From contig DCJC01000020.1 of assembly GCA_002317355.1 (NCBI GenBank), positions 1 through 31,852 on the forward strand: DNA of 31,852 nt, given 5' to 3'. A program made the position numbers and the translations under genes. This DNA is from Prevotellaceae bacterium UBA1710 (GTDB taxonomy: Bacteria; Bacteroidota; Bacteroidia; Bacteroidales; Bacteroidaceae). Below, piece by piece: positions 6,387 to 13,612 of this stretch (the stretch's first letter is position 1; every line of letters starts with the position of its first letter). The notes beneath the pieces were generated by a model. That model was given only the letters and a program-made list of their open reading frames with translations, did no database searches and had not been told where the DNA came from.

Positions 6387-7083
6387 TCATATTCAATAGT
6401 TCGTGGTAGTGTCCTTCCGAAATGCGTTCATCCTCGAAGAGTTTTCGAGCCTTTGCTCCAAAGTCACCGATTACCAAACCTTCGTTGCCTGGCTGATAGA
6501 GCGAACTGTCATAGCCGCTCATTGCTGCCTCGCGACGTATGCTCACGTTCAACAGTTGATCGGTGCATTGCTGTGTAATAAGTTTCAGTTCTTTAAGACG
6601 GAGGACAAACGTAGTATGCGATACTCCAAACAGCTGTTCCAATCGCAGAGCCGTAGTAATGCTCACTTCCTTATTCGCCAATTCCTTTGCAGGAACACAT
6701 GCAATAAGTCCCTCGCGTGGCATCAATAATGCAGATGCAAACATATTGGCATTGCGTTCCGAAGGATTCTTCATTAGTTCTTTTCCGCAGAAGTGAGGAC
6801 GAGGCTCTTCGTCGTAGTACAGATGGAATAGTTCGTGTGCAATAGTGAAATGCTGACTGCCACGGGTCACATTGCTATTCACAAGCATAAATCTATGTTG
6901 GTTGTCGCTAGTCTTTAGCGACAATCCCCATAATTCTTCTGACAGTGGACGATACACTGTCATCACACGTAGTTGCCTCAGCGTTGTCTTCATGTTCAGC
7001 GGTTCGTAGTTACCCACTCTCAAGGTCGCACGCATCTTCATCGCTAACATCTCGGCAGTTTCTGGTGTCAGTCGTTTCATCAT
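6349..7083 (-). CDS. ImmA/IrrE-family metallopeptidase
   Basis: A 244-residue protein with the zinc-peptidase motif HFTIAHELFHLYYDE (HELFH at 83-87), preceded by a strand RFMLVNSN and followed by ANMFASALLMP, which in this family (COG2856) supplies the downstream zinc ligand region. These peptidases cleave a partner XRE-type repressor or other regulator and thereby switch on a response. The C-terminal part (LEQLFGVSHTTFVLRLKEL) looks like a helical sensor or HTH-like region. It overlaps the XRE gene by 4 bp (ATGA) and the PIN gene by 38 bp, so the three are one translational unit. The likely substrate is the XRE protein encoded upstream; that is inferred from gene order. Confidence 0.9.
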   Translation of the reverse strand: MMKRLTPETAEMLAMKMRATLRVGNYEPLNMKTTLRQLRVMTVYRPLSEELWGLSLKTSDNQHRFMLVNSNVTRGSQHFTIAHELFHLYYDEEPRPHFCGKELMKNPSERNANMFASALLMPREGLIACVPAKELANKEVSITTALRLEQLFGVSHTTFVLRLKELKLITQQCTDQLLNVSIRREAAMSGYDSSLYQPGNEGLVIGDFGAKARKLFEDERISEGHYHELLNMIGYGEGKDCAGC

Positions 7084-7418
7084 GCCATCAATCTATCCAT
7101 TTTTATGTAGTTTAACACTATATTCTTGAATGCTGCGACCTCCTTCAGGTCGTTGGCACTCAGATTGTCAGCGCGAAAAGCACACACAAGCATATTATTC
7201 ACGGCTTGTTTATTCTCGTCAAACAGCAAAGCCAGTTCACAACCAAACAATTCACTTGCTTGCTCCATAACTTCCATTGGTGCCTCTCGTTCGCCAGCTT
7301 CGTAGTTTGCATAGGCCGACCGTCCGATGTTAAGGAAATTAGCCACTTGTTCCTGGGTGTAACCATTTGCTTCGCGCAGAGCTTTCAGATTACGTCCCAC
7401 AATTATCTTTTCTTCCAT
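7080..7418 (-). CDS. XRE-family HTH regulator
   Basis: A 112-residue protein with an N-terminal Cro/CI-type helix-turn-helix at about residues 8-60: VGRNLKALREANGYTQEQVA, then IGRSAYANYEAGEREAPME. The C-terminal half is short and helical. It heads the XRE / ImmA / PIN operon and probably represses it: an 11-bp perfect inverted repeat overlaps the promoter just upstream (7440-7487). Cleavage or loss of this protein through the ImmA-like peptidase would be expected to raise PIN production. The predicted leader is only about 20 nt. Confidence 0.9.
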   Translation of the reverse strand: MEEKIIVGRNLKALREANGYTQEQVANFLNIGRSAYANYEAGEREAPMEVMEQASELFGCELALLFDENKQAVNNMLVCAFRADNLSANDLKEVAAFKNIVLNYIKMDRLMA

Positions 7419-7439
7419 AAGTGTTGATGATTTCTTTTC

Positions 7440-7487
7440 TGTGGCAAAATTACATATTTATTTTTATATATGCAATATTTTGCCACA
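7440..7487 (-). promoter_or_regulatory. Operator-promoter of the XRE/ImmA/PIN operon
   Basis: TGTGGCAAAAT (7440-7450) and ATTTTGCCACA (7477-7487) are a perfect 11-bp inverted repeat with a 26-bp AT-rich spacer. On the minus strand the gene-proximal arm overlaps the -7 element TAATTTTG (7445-7452), with TTG 20 bp upstream. An XRE dimer bound here would block the promoter. The sites and overlap are visible; binding is inferred. Confidence 0.7.
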
Positions 7488-7570
7488 CTTTAACACTATT
7501 TGCTCTGTAATTTCAAGGATATTAGCCTATCTTTGGCGCACGGTCTTCGATTTACTGAGTGCAAAGATGC

Positions 7571-7610
7571 AAACAATCCCGATTTGCCCAAAAGCAAATC
7601 GGGATTGTTT
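7571..7610 (-). terminator. Strong 17-bp hairpin downstream of the type IIG gene
   Basis: AAACAATCCCGATTTGC (7571-7587) pairs perfectly with GCAAATCGGGATTGTTT (7594-7610). It lies about 85 bp after the restriction gene on the minus strand. The following bases (GCATCTTTGC) are only modestly T-rich, so it may stop transcription or protect the mRNA end. Confidence 0.6.
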
Positions 7611-7670
7611 GATGCAGTATTATGTTTTGTAAGTTCATCTGCTTTGTTGGGAACAAACTTGTGGGGGGGC

Positions 7671-7684
7671 ATTACTTAAGTAAT
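7671..7684. other. 14-bp perfect palindrome next to the type IIG stop
   Basis: ATTACTTAAGTAAT is perfectly self-complementary. It follows a run of seven G (7663-7669) and sits 11 bp from the end of the restriction gene. No function is apparent. Confidence 0.4.
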
Positions 7685-7694
7685 TTATTGTATC

Positions 7695-10600
7695 TTATCT
7701 TTGTTCTACAATAGCTATTTCCTCGTCAGTTAGACCGTAAAGTTCATATACTTTTGCGTTGATTTCTGCATTGGTCTTTGTCAGTTTTGCGGAGAGTTCT
7801 TGACATTTTGCTTTGCTCTCCTCTAAATATTCTTCCCACTCATCCTGTTGGCTGAGCGTGAGCTTTATCTTCTGCTTCTTCAGTTCCTTGAGAAAGTCGG
7901 CAAAGGTGAGGCTGTCGAACTCAGAGAGTGCAGTCGTAACCTTCTCTAACCCAAGGTTTTCCCTCAAACGACGAACGAAACGCGAACGTTTCTTCTGGAG
8001 GTCTGCGGTAAGGGTAAGCATATTGTCGGCAAGGTCGATGAGGGGGTGCTGGTTGGAGCACGTTGGAATAGGGAAGTTCTCGAAATAGACTTTTCGAATT
8101 TCTCTTGCTCCTCCATTCAGCTCAGGACAGTTATACCAAATCCATAGTTTGCATAATTTAGAATTGAATACACATGTAAGGAACTTCAATTCTATGCTTT
8201 CATCTTTTGAGGTAATGATGAACGTCTTGTCATTACCAAAATGACCGTCAGCATCATAGGCAAATGGGAATGTGGCAGTCATATTAGGATAGATTATCTT
8301 TGGCTTTGAAAACTCCTCAAAGTAATCACAATTTCTCAAATTATACGCTGTGATTCCTTTGTCGTACCTCTTGGAAAGTTTGTCGATGTACTTATCTAAA
8401 TGCTCCTTAATTGAAGGGTAATCATCAATAATAAGAGGCTTTATTCCTTTACTTGGAATTCCATTATGAAAGTTTATCAAATACATGTCGTCTGAAGAAG
8501 AATACCACGCAGATATGTTACGTCCTCTTAGAAGCGGTTTTATTATATCTTCATTCTTTGTGTCTGCTTTAACCAATGAACCATACAATTCATTGTCGAT
8601 AAAGAATGCATCATTAAATCCTGTCAGTATTCCTCGATAAATGTCTAAAGGTAAATCCTTCAATGCAGTTCCAGACTTCATCTTCTGCAGGATATTCATG
8701 TGAATACGAGGTTGTATACTCCATTCTTTCTCACTAAAAATGTCTGCCGGATAGGTATCTATTTGAGCATGAACCTCATTATCAAAATCTCCTTTATATG
8801 TTTTCTGATTCATTGAGAGTGCAAGCACATCATTATTGCGATCTGCTTTTTGCGTCACAAAAATGCAGACATAGGTTGCGGCTTCCTCAAAGAACTGGAT
8901 ATCACCAAAATTAAGAATCTGGCAAAGATTGGTATTGGACAAGAATCTACGCAATTCTTTTCCATATGCAACAAGCATCCATTTGTTGGGCATAATGAAT
9001 GATAATAAGCCGTTGTCTTTGAGCAATGTATAACCTCTTTCTGTAAACAAGCAATAAAGGTCTGCACTTTTGTTATATACCTCATATCCACATTGTGCAT
9101 ACTTGTCACTCATTTCTCCTAAAGATTGGAGTTGGACATACGGCGGATTTCCTATCACTACATCAAATCCCCCCTTAGCAAATACCAGTGGGAACTCTTT
9201 TCCCCAATCAAATGCCTTATCGCCAGCGATGGCAGGATCAGAAATGAGGGAGTTGCCACACTTGATATTGTTGTTCAGCGAAGTGAGCTTGCGGTTAGGC
9301 TTAGCAGTACGGAGCCAAAGCGCAAGGCGTGCTATCTCCACACTCTCCTCATTGATGTCTACGCCATAGAGGTTGTTCTCAAGAATGGAGTTCTCTATGT
9401 TCGGGAATACAATGGCAGACCCCGTGAGGGAAGCCTCCATCTCGTCCAAGCGATGATGTTCTTCCATCAAGAAACGGAGGGCAGCATTAAGGAATGCACC
9501 ACTACCGCAGGCAGGGTCGCAGATTGTGATTTGTAGAAGCCATTCACGATAATCTGTGAGGCGTTTAAGCATGGTCTGCTTGGTTTTCATCTGACGCTTC
9601 TGGTCATCAAAGTAATCTTCCTCTACGATGCCCAGAGCCGTCTTCTTCTCGTTGCAGAGCCGTCCAACAGTATTATGCACAATATAGCGCGTGATGTACT
9701 GAGGTGTATAAAACACTCCGTCCTTCTTTCGCTTGCTTACTGCAGGCTGTTCTGCTCCTTCCTGAAGCTTTGCAGTGACTTCCTCAATTTCGTTGAGTGA
9801 GTTTTCGAAGATGTGGCCGAGGATGTTTACGTCAACCTCGCTGACAAAGTCGTAATCACTTAGACGTTTGGTGTGTTCTGCCAGAAGTTCATCATCTATC
9901 TGCAATTTGTCAAGCACTTCATCGGTCTTGAACAATCCTCCGTTGTACGCAAATATACCCTTTTCTGGCTTACCCTTATCCAGATAGTCGAAATACTGGC
10001 GGATGCGATCGTAGAGTGGTATATCAACATCAAGTTCTTTGAGCTTCTTCCAATTGTTGATTATGCCCACCATAGAATTAGGGGGCAACAGACCGCTATC
10101 CTCGGCAAAAAAGATGAATAGCAGACGATCAAGCAATTTCTGAGTCTTTTTGAAAAGCAGGATTTTCCAATCCGCTGTAGAACGTTCGCCTTCCTCAGAT
10201 GTGTTTTTCTCGAGAATGTTTCCGAAGAGTTGACGCTTGAAGGTAATATAGTCCTTATACAGCTTTGCTGTTACTTTTTCCTCATTACTTAGGCTTTCAT
10301 TCTTGATGGTATAGGGAATCCCACGGCTGATGTTATTGTATTGCAGACAGAGCCACATCTGACAGAACTCTTCACGGGTCAGAGTGAAGAGGTTCCACTC
10401 TATGTAATCAACGGCATCCCCTATGTAGAAGCGTAGCTGTTGGAAATTGGATACTATAACATATTGTGCATGACGATGCTGATTCTTGTAGCCGAATGCC
10501 TGTCGTTCCACTTTATCCAGATTAGGCGTCTTATGATCTTTCAATTCAATGACACCTATAACATCGCCATTCAACAAAATCGCGCCATCTGCTTTCTTTG

Positions 10601-10850
10601 AATCCTTTACATCCTTCTTCTCCGTGATAAGGTTGAAGTCTGGGTCTGGATTCAGGGTATATCCCAGTATCTTGACGAACAATTCGCGCAGGAAACCTTC
10701 CTGAAACTGCTCTTCCTTTGACAAAAGAATGTTCTTCTGGCGCTCTTTGTCATGAAAATACGACGTGAACTTAGCGTAGCCATTATCCACAGCCCCTTGG
10801 TCGAGCATTTTGATGTAGCGACTTAATATATTTGATTGGAAAAGTGCCAT
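7695..10850 (-). CDS. Type IIG restriction-modification enzyme (Eco57I-like)
   Basis: A 1051-residue single-chain restriction and methylation enzyme. The N-terminal nuclease has a PD-(D/E)xK core, KADGAILLNGDVIGVIELKD, with Asp88 and Glu102-x-Lys104. The methyltransferase follows: GVFYTPQYITRYIV (about 378-391, motif X-like), DPACGSG (445-451, S-adenosylmethionine binding) and NPPY (568-571, catalytic motif IV of N6-adenine methylases). The C-terminal part (about 720-960) resembles a TaqI-type target-recognition domain, ending in a coiled segment. Length and order match intact family members and I see no frameshift. It probably cuts foreign DNA and methylates one strand of its own site; the recognition sequence cannot be read from here. 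It has its own canonical promoter and lies beside the XRE/ImmA/PIN operon in a likely defence island. Confidence 0.92.
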   Translation of the reverse strand: MALFQSNILSRYIKMLDQGAVDNGYAKFTSYFHDKERQKNILLSKEEQFQEGFLRELFVKILGYTLNPDPDFNLITEKKDVKDSKKADGAILLNGDVIGVIELKDHKTPNLDKVERQAFGYKNQHRHAQYVIVSNFQQLRFYIGDAVDYIEWNLFTLTREEFCQMWLCLQYNNISRGIPYTIKNESLSNEEKVTAKLYKDYITFKRQLFGNILEKNTSEEGERSTADWKILLFKKTQKLLDRLLFIFFAEDSGLLPPNSMVGIINNWKKLKELDVDIPLYDRIRQYFDYLDKGKPEKGIFAYNGGLFKTDEVLDKLQIDDELLAEHTKRLSDYDFVSEVDVNILGHIFENSLNEIEEVTAKLQEGAEQPAVSKRKKDGVFYTPQYITRYIVHNTVGRLCNEKKTALGIVEEDYFDDQKRQMKTKQTMLKRLTDYREWLLQITICDPACGSGAFLNAALRFLMEEHHRLDEMEASLTGSAIVFPNIENSILENNLYGVDINEESVEIARLALWLRTAKPNRKLTSLNNNIKCGNSLISDPAIAGDKAFDWGKEFPLVFAKGGFDVVIGNPPYVQLQSLGEMSDKYAQCGYEVYNKSADLYCLFTERGYTLLKDNGLLSFIMPNKWMLVAYGKELRRFLSNTNLCQILNFGDIQFFEEAATYVCIFVTQKADRNNDVLALSMNQKTYKGDFDNEVHAQIDTYPADIFSEKEWSIQPRIHMNILQKMKSGTALKDLPLDIYRGILTGFNDAFFIDNELYGSLVKADTKNEDIIKPLLRGRNISAWYSSSDDMYLINFHNGIPSKGIKPLIIDDYPSIKEHLDKYIDKLSKRYDKGITAYNLRNCDYFEEFSKPKIIYPNMTATFPFAYDADGHFGNDKTFIITSKDESIELKFLTCVFNSKLCKLWIWYNCPELNGGAREIRKVYFENFPIPTCSNQHPLIDLADNMLTLTADLQKKRSRFVRRLRENLGLEKVTTALSEFDSLTFADFLKELKKQKIKLTLSQQDEWEEYLEESKAKCQELSAKLTKTNAEINAKVYELYGLTDEEIAIVEQR

Positions 10851-10958
10851 ATTTGTTTATATGTTAATTCGGTATTATTCTTTCTCTTTTCTCTACTCAC
10901 CGTCATGTCGTTATAGCAGATGTACTTGAGACATAGGTGTCGTTTTTATTGACAAGGG

Positions 10959-10990
10959 CAAAGGTAATGATAATTTTCCACACTTCCAAA
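10959..10990 (-). promoter_or_regulatory. Promoter of the type IIG gene
   Basis: Minus strand: TTTG (10987-10990), 20-bp spacer, TACCTTTG (10959-10966). This is a full match to the Bacteroidetes consensus and leaves a leader of about 100 nt before the ATG at 10850. Confidence 0.8.
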
Positions 10991-11162
10991 TTTTTCCCTC
11001 AATTTCTTTTTCTTCTATTTGAATACGAAATGATGTCATAGCTAATCTCTACATTTGAGGTATAGTCGGTGATACAGTTCCCAACACCTTGACTTTAGTT
11101 AATAAATGCTAATTAGTTGATGAATTGTTCGGTGGAAGTGTGCTGGTCTCGTGAAAAATTAG

Positions 11163-11170
11163 TAACTTTG
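11163..11170 (+). promoter_or_regulatory. -7 element for rpsP
   Basis: TAACTTTG matches the -7 consensus, 63 bp before the rpsP ATG. The expected -33 position shows only a weak match. Confidence 0.6.
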
Positions 11171-11233
11171 CACCCGCCTTTACGAGTTAGAGGCATTAAA
11201 TTCATTTCTAATTATAAATTTTTTTACAAAAAA

Positions 11234-11767
11234 ATGGCAACAAAAATCAGACTGCAGCGCGGTGGTCGTAAGAGCTACGCTTTTTACAGCATCGTTATCG
11301 CTGACGCAAGAGCTCCACGTGATGGTAAATTTACTGAGAAGATTGGTACTTACAACCCTAACACCAATCCTGCCACAGTAGATCTGAATTTCGAGAAGGC
11401 ACTTTATTGGGTAGAGTGTGGTGCTCAGCCAACTGACACCGTACGTAGCATTCTCTCTAAGGAGGGCGTTTATCTTATGAAGCACCTTAAGGGTGGTGTT
11501 AAGAAGGGCGCATTCTCTGAGGAAGAGGCTCAGAAGAAGTTCGACGCTTGGAAGGCTGACAAGACTAAGAGCGTTGACGCTGTAAAGGCTAATCTCGCTG
11601 ACGCTAAGAAGAAGGCAGTTGCTGCTGCTCTCGAGGCTGAGAAGAAGGTTAACGAGGCAATCGCTAAGAAGGTAGCTGACAAGAAGGCTGCTGCTGAGGC
11701 TGCTAAGGCTGAGGCTGCTGCAGAGGCTACTGCTGAGGCTCCAGCTGAAGAGGCTGCTGCAGAGTAA
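11234..11767 (+). CDS. rpsP: 30S ribosomal protein S16
   Basis: A 177-residue S16, part of the small ribosomal subunit. The N-terminal 80 residues are the S16 domain: MATKIRLQRGGRKSYAFYSI, then DARAPRDGKFTEKIGTYNP and a conserved ALYWVECGAQPTDTVRSILS. The rest is a long Lys/Ala/Glu-rich tail, low in complexity, as seen in Bacteroidetes homologues; most bacterial S16 proteins stop near 80-90 residues. I chose the ATG at 11234 because it gives the conserved MATKIRL start and sits just downstream of a typical AT-rich leader, though the frame is open from 11117. It is monocistronic, with its own -7 element and terminator. Confidence 0.97.
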   Translation: MATKIRLQRGGRKSYAFYSIVIADARAPRDGKFTEKIGTYNPNTNPATVDLNFEKALYWVECGAQPTDTVRSILSKEGVYLMKHLKGGVKKGAFSEEEAQKKFDAWKADKTKSVDAVKANLADAKKKAVAAALEAEKKVNEAIAKKVADKKAAAEAAKAEAAAEATAEAPAEEAAAE

Positions 11768-11808
11768 TCTCTCTCTCTCGTTCTTTTTAGCTCACAGCTA
11801 AAAGACAT

Positions 11809-11843
11809 AAGTGAGGTGTTCGCAAAGAATGCCTCACTTTTTT
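11809..11843 (+). terminator. Terminator after rpsP
   Basis: AAGTGAGG (11809-11816) pairs with CCTCACTT (11832-11839), and a T-run follows the right arm. Confidence 0.85.
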
Positions 11844-12039
11844 CGTGTTGGTTTGTCTTCTGATACAGAATACGCACCTTCGGTGCTTGGACTGACAAGA
11901 ATTCTTCGCTTGGGCTCAGGCACTTCGTGGAGTCCCAATCTTTCCAATCTTTAATTTGTGGAGGAATCATAGGGAATTTACTCCTAACTTCTCACTCCTC
12001 ACTCCTAACTGAGATCTTTCTAACTGAATATACTTCTCT
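11844..12039. other. Non-coding gap with CTCCTAACT-type simple repeats
   Basis: No convincing gene. The stretch 11971-12009 is built from CTCCTAACT/CTCCTCACT units, the reverse of AGTTAGGAG units seen again at about 12992-13037 and 13471-13525. A small hairpin GCACCTTCGGTGC lies near 11874. Two CTGAATATA motifs (12024-12032 and 12040-12048) lead into the repeat element to the right. Confidence 0.5.
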
Positions 12040-12049
12040 CTGAATATAG

Positions 12050-12207
12050 TAGAGCAAAATACTTGTTAATGTCTTCCCTTATAGGTCTGGCATATTGCCA
12101 TCCCTTGTAGTCAGATATGCTTGTTTCCTTGTGAGCTTTATGGCTCCCAGTAAACAATCACATCAGCCTACTGGAAGACATTATCAAGACAAAATAGAAT
12201 TCAAAAT
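12050..12207. repeat. Arm repeat, copy A
   Basis: Nearly identical to 13069-13225, with one single-base indel and a few substitutions. It can fold: CTTGTTAATGTCTTCC (12062-12077) faces GGAAGACATTATCAAG (12173-12188) at 15 of 16 positions, and an inner GGCA-TAT-TGCC hairpin is present. Read on the minus strand, a peptide frame seen in copy B is interrupted here by the indel. Confidence 0.85.
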
Positions 12208-12232
12208 AGCGCCTAAAAGGCGTAAAAAATCC
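12186..12232. repeat. Left inverted repeat of element 1
   Basis: Starts AAGACAAAATAGA and ends CGTAAAAAATCC, with AAAATAGCGCC between. It is the near-complement of 12921-12967; together they bracket the GxxExxY gene. Confidence 0.8.
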
Positions 12233-12402
12233 ATTCGGCGATTTAAGTGAAGAGTGAAAAGTAAAGAGTTTAGAATTTAAGTTACCTCCTACGTTATCAT
12301 GTCCACTTCCGGCAGGCATTTTTAATTGTTAATTTTTTTTGTTTGAATTGACTTTACGACCACAGAGAGCATTTGGCTCTTGTTGAAACTTCAAACTGAA
12401 TA

Positions 12403-12852
12403 TTAGAATGCTGTGATAGTATTGTCTTTTTGGTCGTAGAAGAACTTGTGGATAATTACCTTGGGATATGCATGGAAGTTCACCAATATGCCTATTGGAA
12501 ACTTTGTCCCGACAAGATACGCAAACAGCTGTTGGTATTCCTTCGCAGTCAGTTTCTCGATGGCTTTGCATTCAATAATGATGTTCCCTCTATTCCGTGG
12601 TATCATTATGTCCATTTTCAGATAAGACGACATTTCCTGCCCTCTGAATACGGGATGATGCTGATACTCCTTGACAGGTTTTACCCCAGCCTGCTCAAGT
12701 GCTATTGTCAAAGCCTCTTGATAAAGGTATTCTGGCATCCCCTGAGGTAGTTCGGTATGTACATCTTGAATGACACCAATAATGTCATACACATACTTCT
12801 GGAGTTGTTCTTTTATGCTGGAATCGAGTATTTCCTTTTGTTTGATTAGCAT
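12403..12852 (-). CDS. GxxExxY protein (PDDEXK_3-like)
   Basis: A 149-residue protein of the GxxExxY family, named for a motif seen here as GMPEYLYQEAL. Around it are IIGVIQDVHTELPQG upstream and a PD-(D/E)xK-like core downstream: LKMDIMIPRNRGNIIIECKA (Asp, then Glu-x-Lys) and QQLFAYLVGTKFPIGILVNF. The fold suggests nuclease ancestry but the family's role is not established to my knowledge. The gene lies between 47-bp inverted repeats (12186-12232 and 12921-12967), and a related element without a gene follows at 13060-13470. It has a canonical promoter at 12882-12911. The start ATG is preceded by a long A-run on the coding strand. Length is slightly above the usual 120-130 residues. Confidence 0.88.
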   Translation of the reverse strand: MLIKQKEILDSSIKEQLQKYVYDIIGVIQDVHTELPQGMPEYLYQEALTIALEQAGVKPVKEYQHHPVFRGQEMSSYLKMDIMIPRNRGNIIIECKAIEKLTAKEYQQLFAYLVGTKFPIGILVNFHAYPKVIIHKFFYDQKDNTITAF

Positions 12853-12881
12853 TTTTTTTTGCTTTTGTCTGTTAGTGTGGG

Positions 12882-12911
12882 CAAAAGTACAAAAATAATT
12901 GCGAAAAACAA
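12882..12911 (-). promoter_or_regulatory. Promoter of the GxxExxY gene
   Basis: Minus strand: TTG (12909-12911), 19-bp spacer, TACTTTTG (12882-12889). It lies inside element 1, between the right inverted repeat and the ATG, so the promoter is carried with the gene. Confidence 0.7.
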
Positions 12912-12920
12912 TGATGTGTT

Positions 12921-12967
12921 GGATTTTTTACGCCCCAAGGCGCTATTTTTTTTTTCTATTTTGTCTT
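12921..12967. repeat. Right inverted repeat of element 1
   Basis: Starts GGATTTTTTACGCC and ends CTATTTTGTCTT. It complements 12186-12232, and the block 12921-12992 matches 13272-13340 in direct orientation. On the plus strand GCCCCAAGGC followed by a T-run also resembles a terminator. Confidence 0.8.
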
Positions 12968-13068
12968 TTCTTGGTGGCTCTGCCGGGTTGAGAGCTAACT
13001 CCTCACTCCTAATTCCTCACTCCTCGCTCGGCATTTAGGACGCTTGCCAGAGCAAGAACTGAATAAAT

Positions 13069-13225
13069 TAGAGCAAAATACTTGTTAATGTCTTCCCTTA
13101 TAGGTCTGGCATATTGCCATCCCTTGTAGTCAGATATGCTTGTTTCCTTGTGAGCTTTATGGCTCCCAGTAACAATCATACCAGCCTACTGGAAGACTTT
13201 AACAAGACAAAATAGAATTCAAAAT
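13069..13225. repeat. Arm repeat, copy B
   Basis: Matches 12050-12207. Its stem is CTTGTTAATGTCTTCC (13081-13096) with GGAAGACTTTAACAAG (13191-13206), again 15 of 16 paired but with the mismatch at a different position. On the minus strand an open frame of 56 codons (13179-13009) begins MIVTGSHKAHKETSISDYKG; it is not preserved in copy A, so it may be a relic or chance. Confidence 0.85.
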
Positions 13226-13304
13226 GCTCCCTGCGGTCGTAAAAAATGGCTAACGCACCCTGCTGCCGAATGGATTTTTTACGTCTTAAGGCGCTATTTT
13301 TTTT

Positions 13305-13470
13305 CTATTTTGTCTTTTCTTGGTGGCTCGGCTGGGTGAGTACTCATTTTTTTCGGGAAGCCCCTACGGCTTACCAGAAAAAAGGAGTGCTCGCATCAGC
13401 CAGGGATTTGCCATAAAGCAAAGACCTCAAAAGAGACACCATGAAAAGCATTTTTATCTATTATATTCAG
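13305..13470. repeat. Diverged inverted copy C of the arm
   Basis: Read on the plus strand this aligns by eye along its whole length with the minus strand of copies A and B: shared CTATTTTGTCTT, GGGA-GCC, CAGGGAT/AAGGGAT, AGACCT and a TATTCAG end. Inside it TTTTTTC (13348 onward) and GAAAAAA (near 13376) bracket an AGCC/GGCT stem. It forms the right arm of element 2. Confidence 0.6.
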
Positions 13471-13612
13471 TGAGGAATTAGAAGTTAGGAGTGTATATTC
13501 AGTTAGAAATTAGGAGTTAGCCCTCACTCCGGCAGGTATTGTTAATTATTAATTTTTCATTTTTAATTCTTTCACTCCGGCATGCATTTTTTCATTTTTA
13601 GTTTTTCATTTT
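13471..13612. repeat. Non-coding AT-rich simple repeats
   Basis: AGTTAGGAGT/AATTAGGAGTTAG units, a further TATATTCAG (13494-13502), and TTAATTTTTCATTTTTAA-type runs. The motif CCGGCAGGNATT-TTAATT recurs (about 12309, 13531 and, as CCGGCATGCATT, 13578). Nothing coding is seen. Confidence 0.55.

Larger units (their letters stand above)
12040..12992. mobile_element. Inverted-repeat element 1, carrying a GxxExxY gene
   Basis: Layout from the left: CTGAATATAGTAGA end (12040-12053), a 158-bp arm (12050-12207), a 47-bp inverted repeat (12186-12232), a spacer, the GxxExxY gene (12403-12852, minus), its promoter, the matching 47-bp inverted repeat (12921-12967), and about 25 bp more of shared right flank. 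Element 2 (13060-13470) has the same left arm and the same right flank but only about 26 bp where the gene would be. I infer a discrete element with optional cargo. The right arm beyond 12992 seems truncated into AGGAGT-type simple repeats. No transposase or target duplication is visible. Confidence 0.5.
13060..13470. mobile_element. Inverted-repeat element 2, no cargo gene
   Basis: About 410 bp. The ends CTGAATAAATTAGA (13060-13073) and TCTATTATATTCAG (13457-13470) are near-perfect inverted repeats. Inside, AAGACAAAATAG (13204-13215) faces CTATTTTGTCTT (13305-13316), and CGTAAAAAAT (13238-13247) faces ATTTTTTACG (13274-13283). The outer arms (13069-13225 and about 13305-13470) align with each other in inverted orientation, though diverged. 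It looks like a MITE-type relative of element 1. Confidence 0.55.

Noticed and set aside
9126..9536. Plus-strand open frame of 136 codons within the restriction gene
   Set aside because: It is antisense to the conserved methyltransferase motifs and has no recognisable domain.
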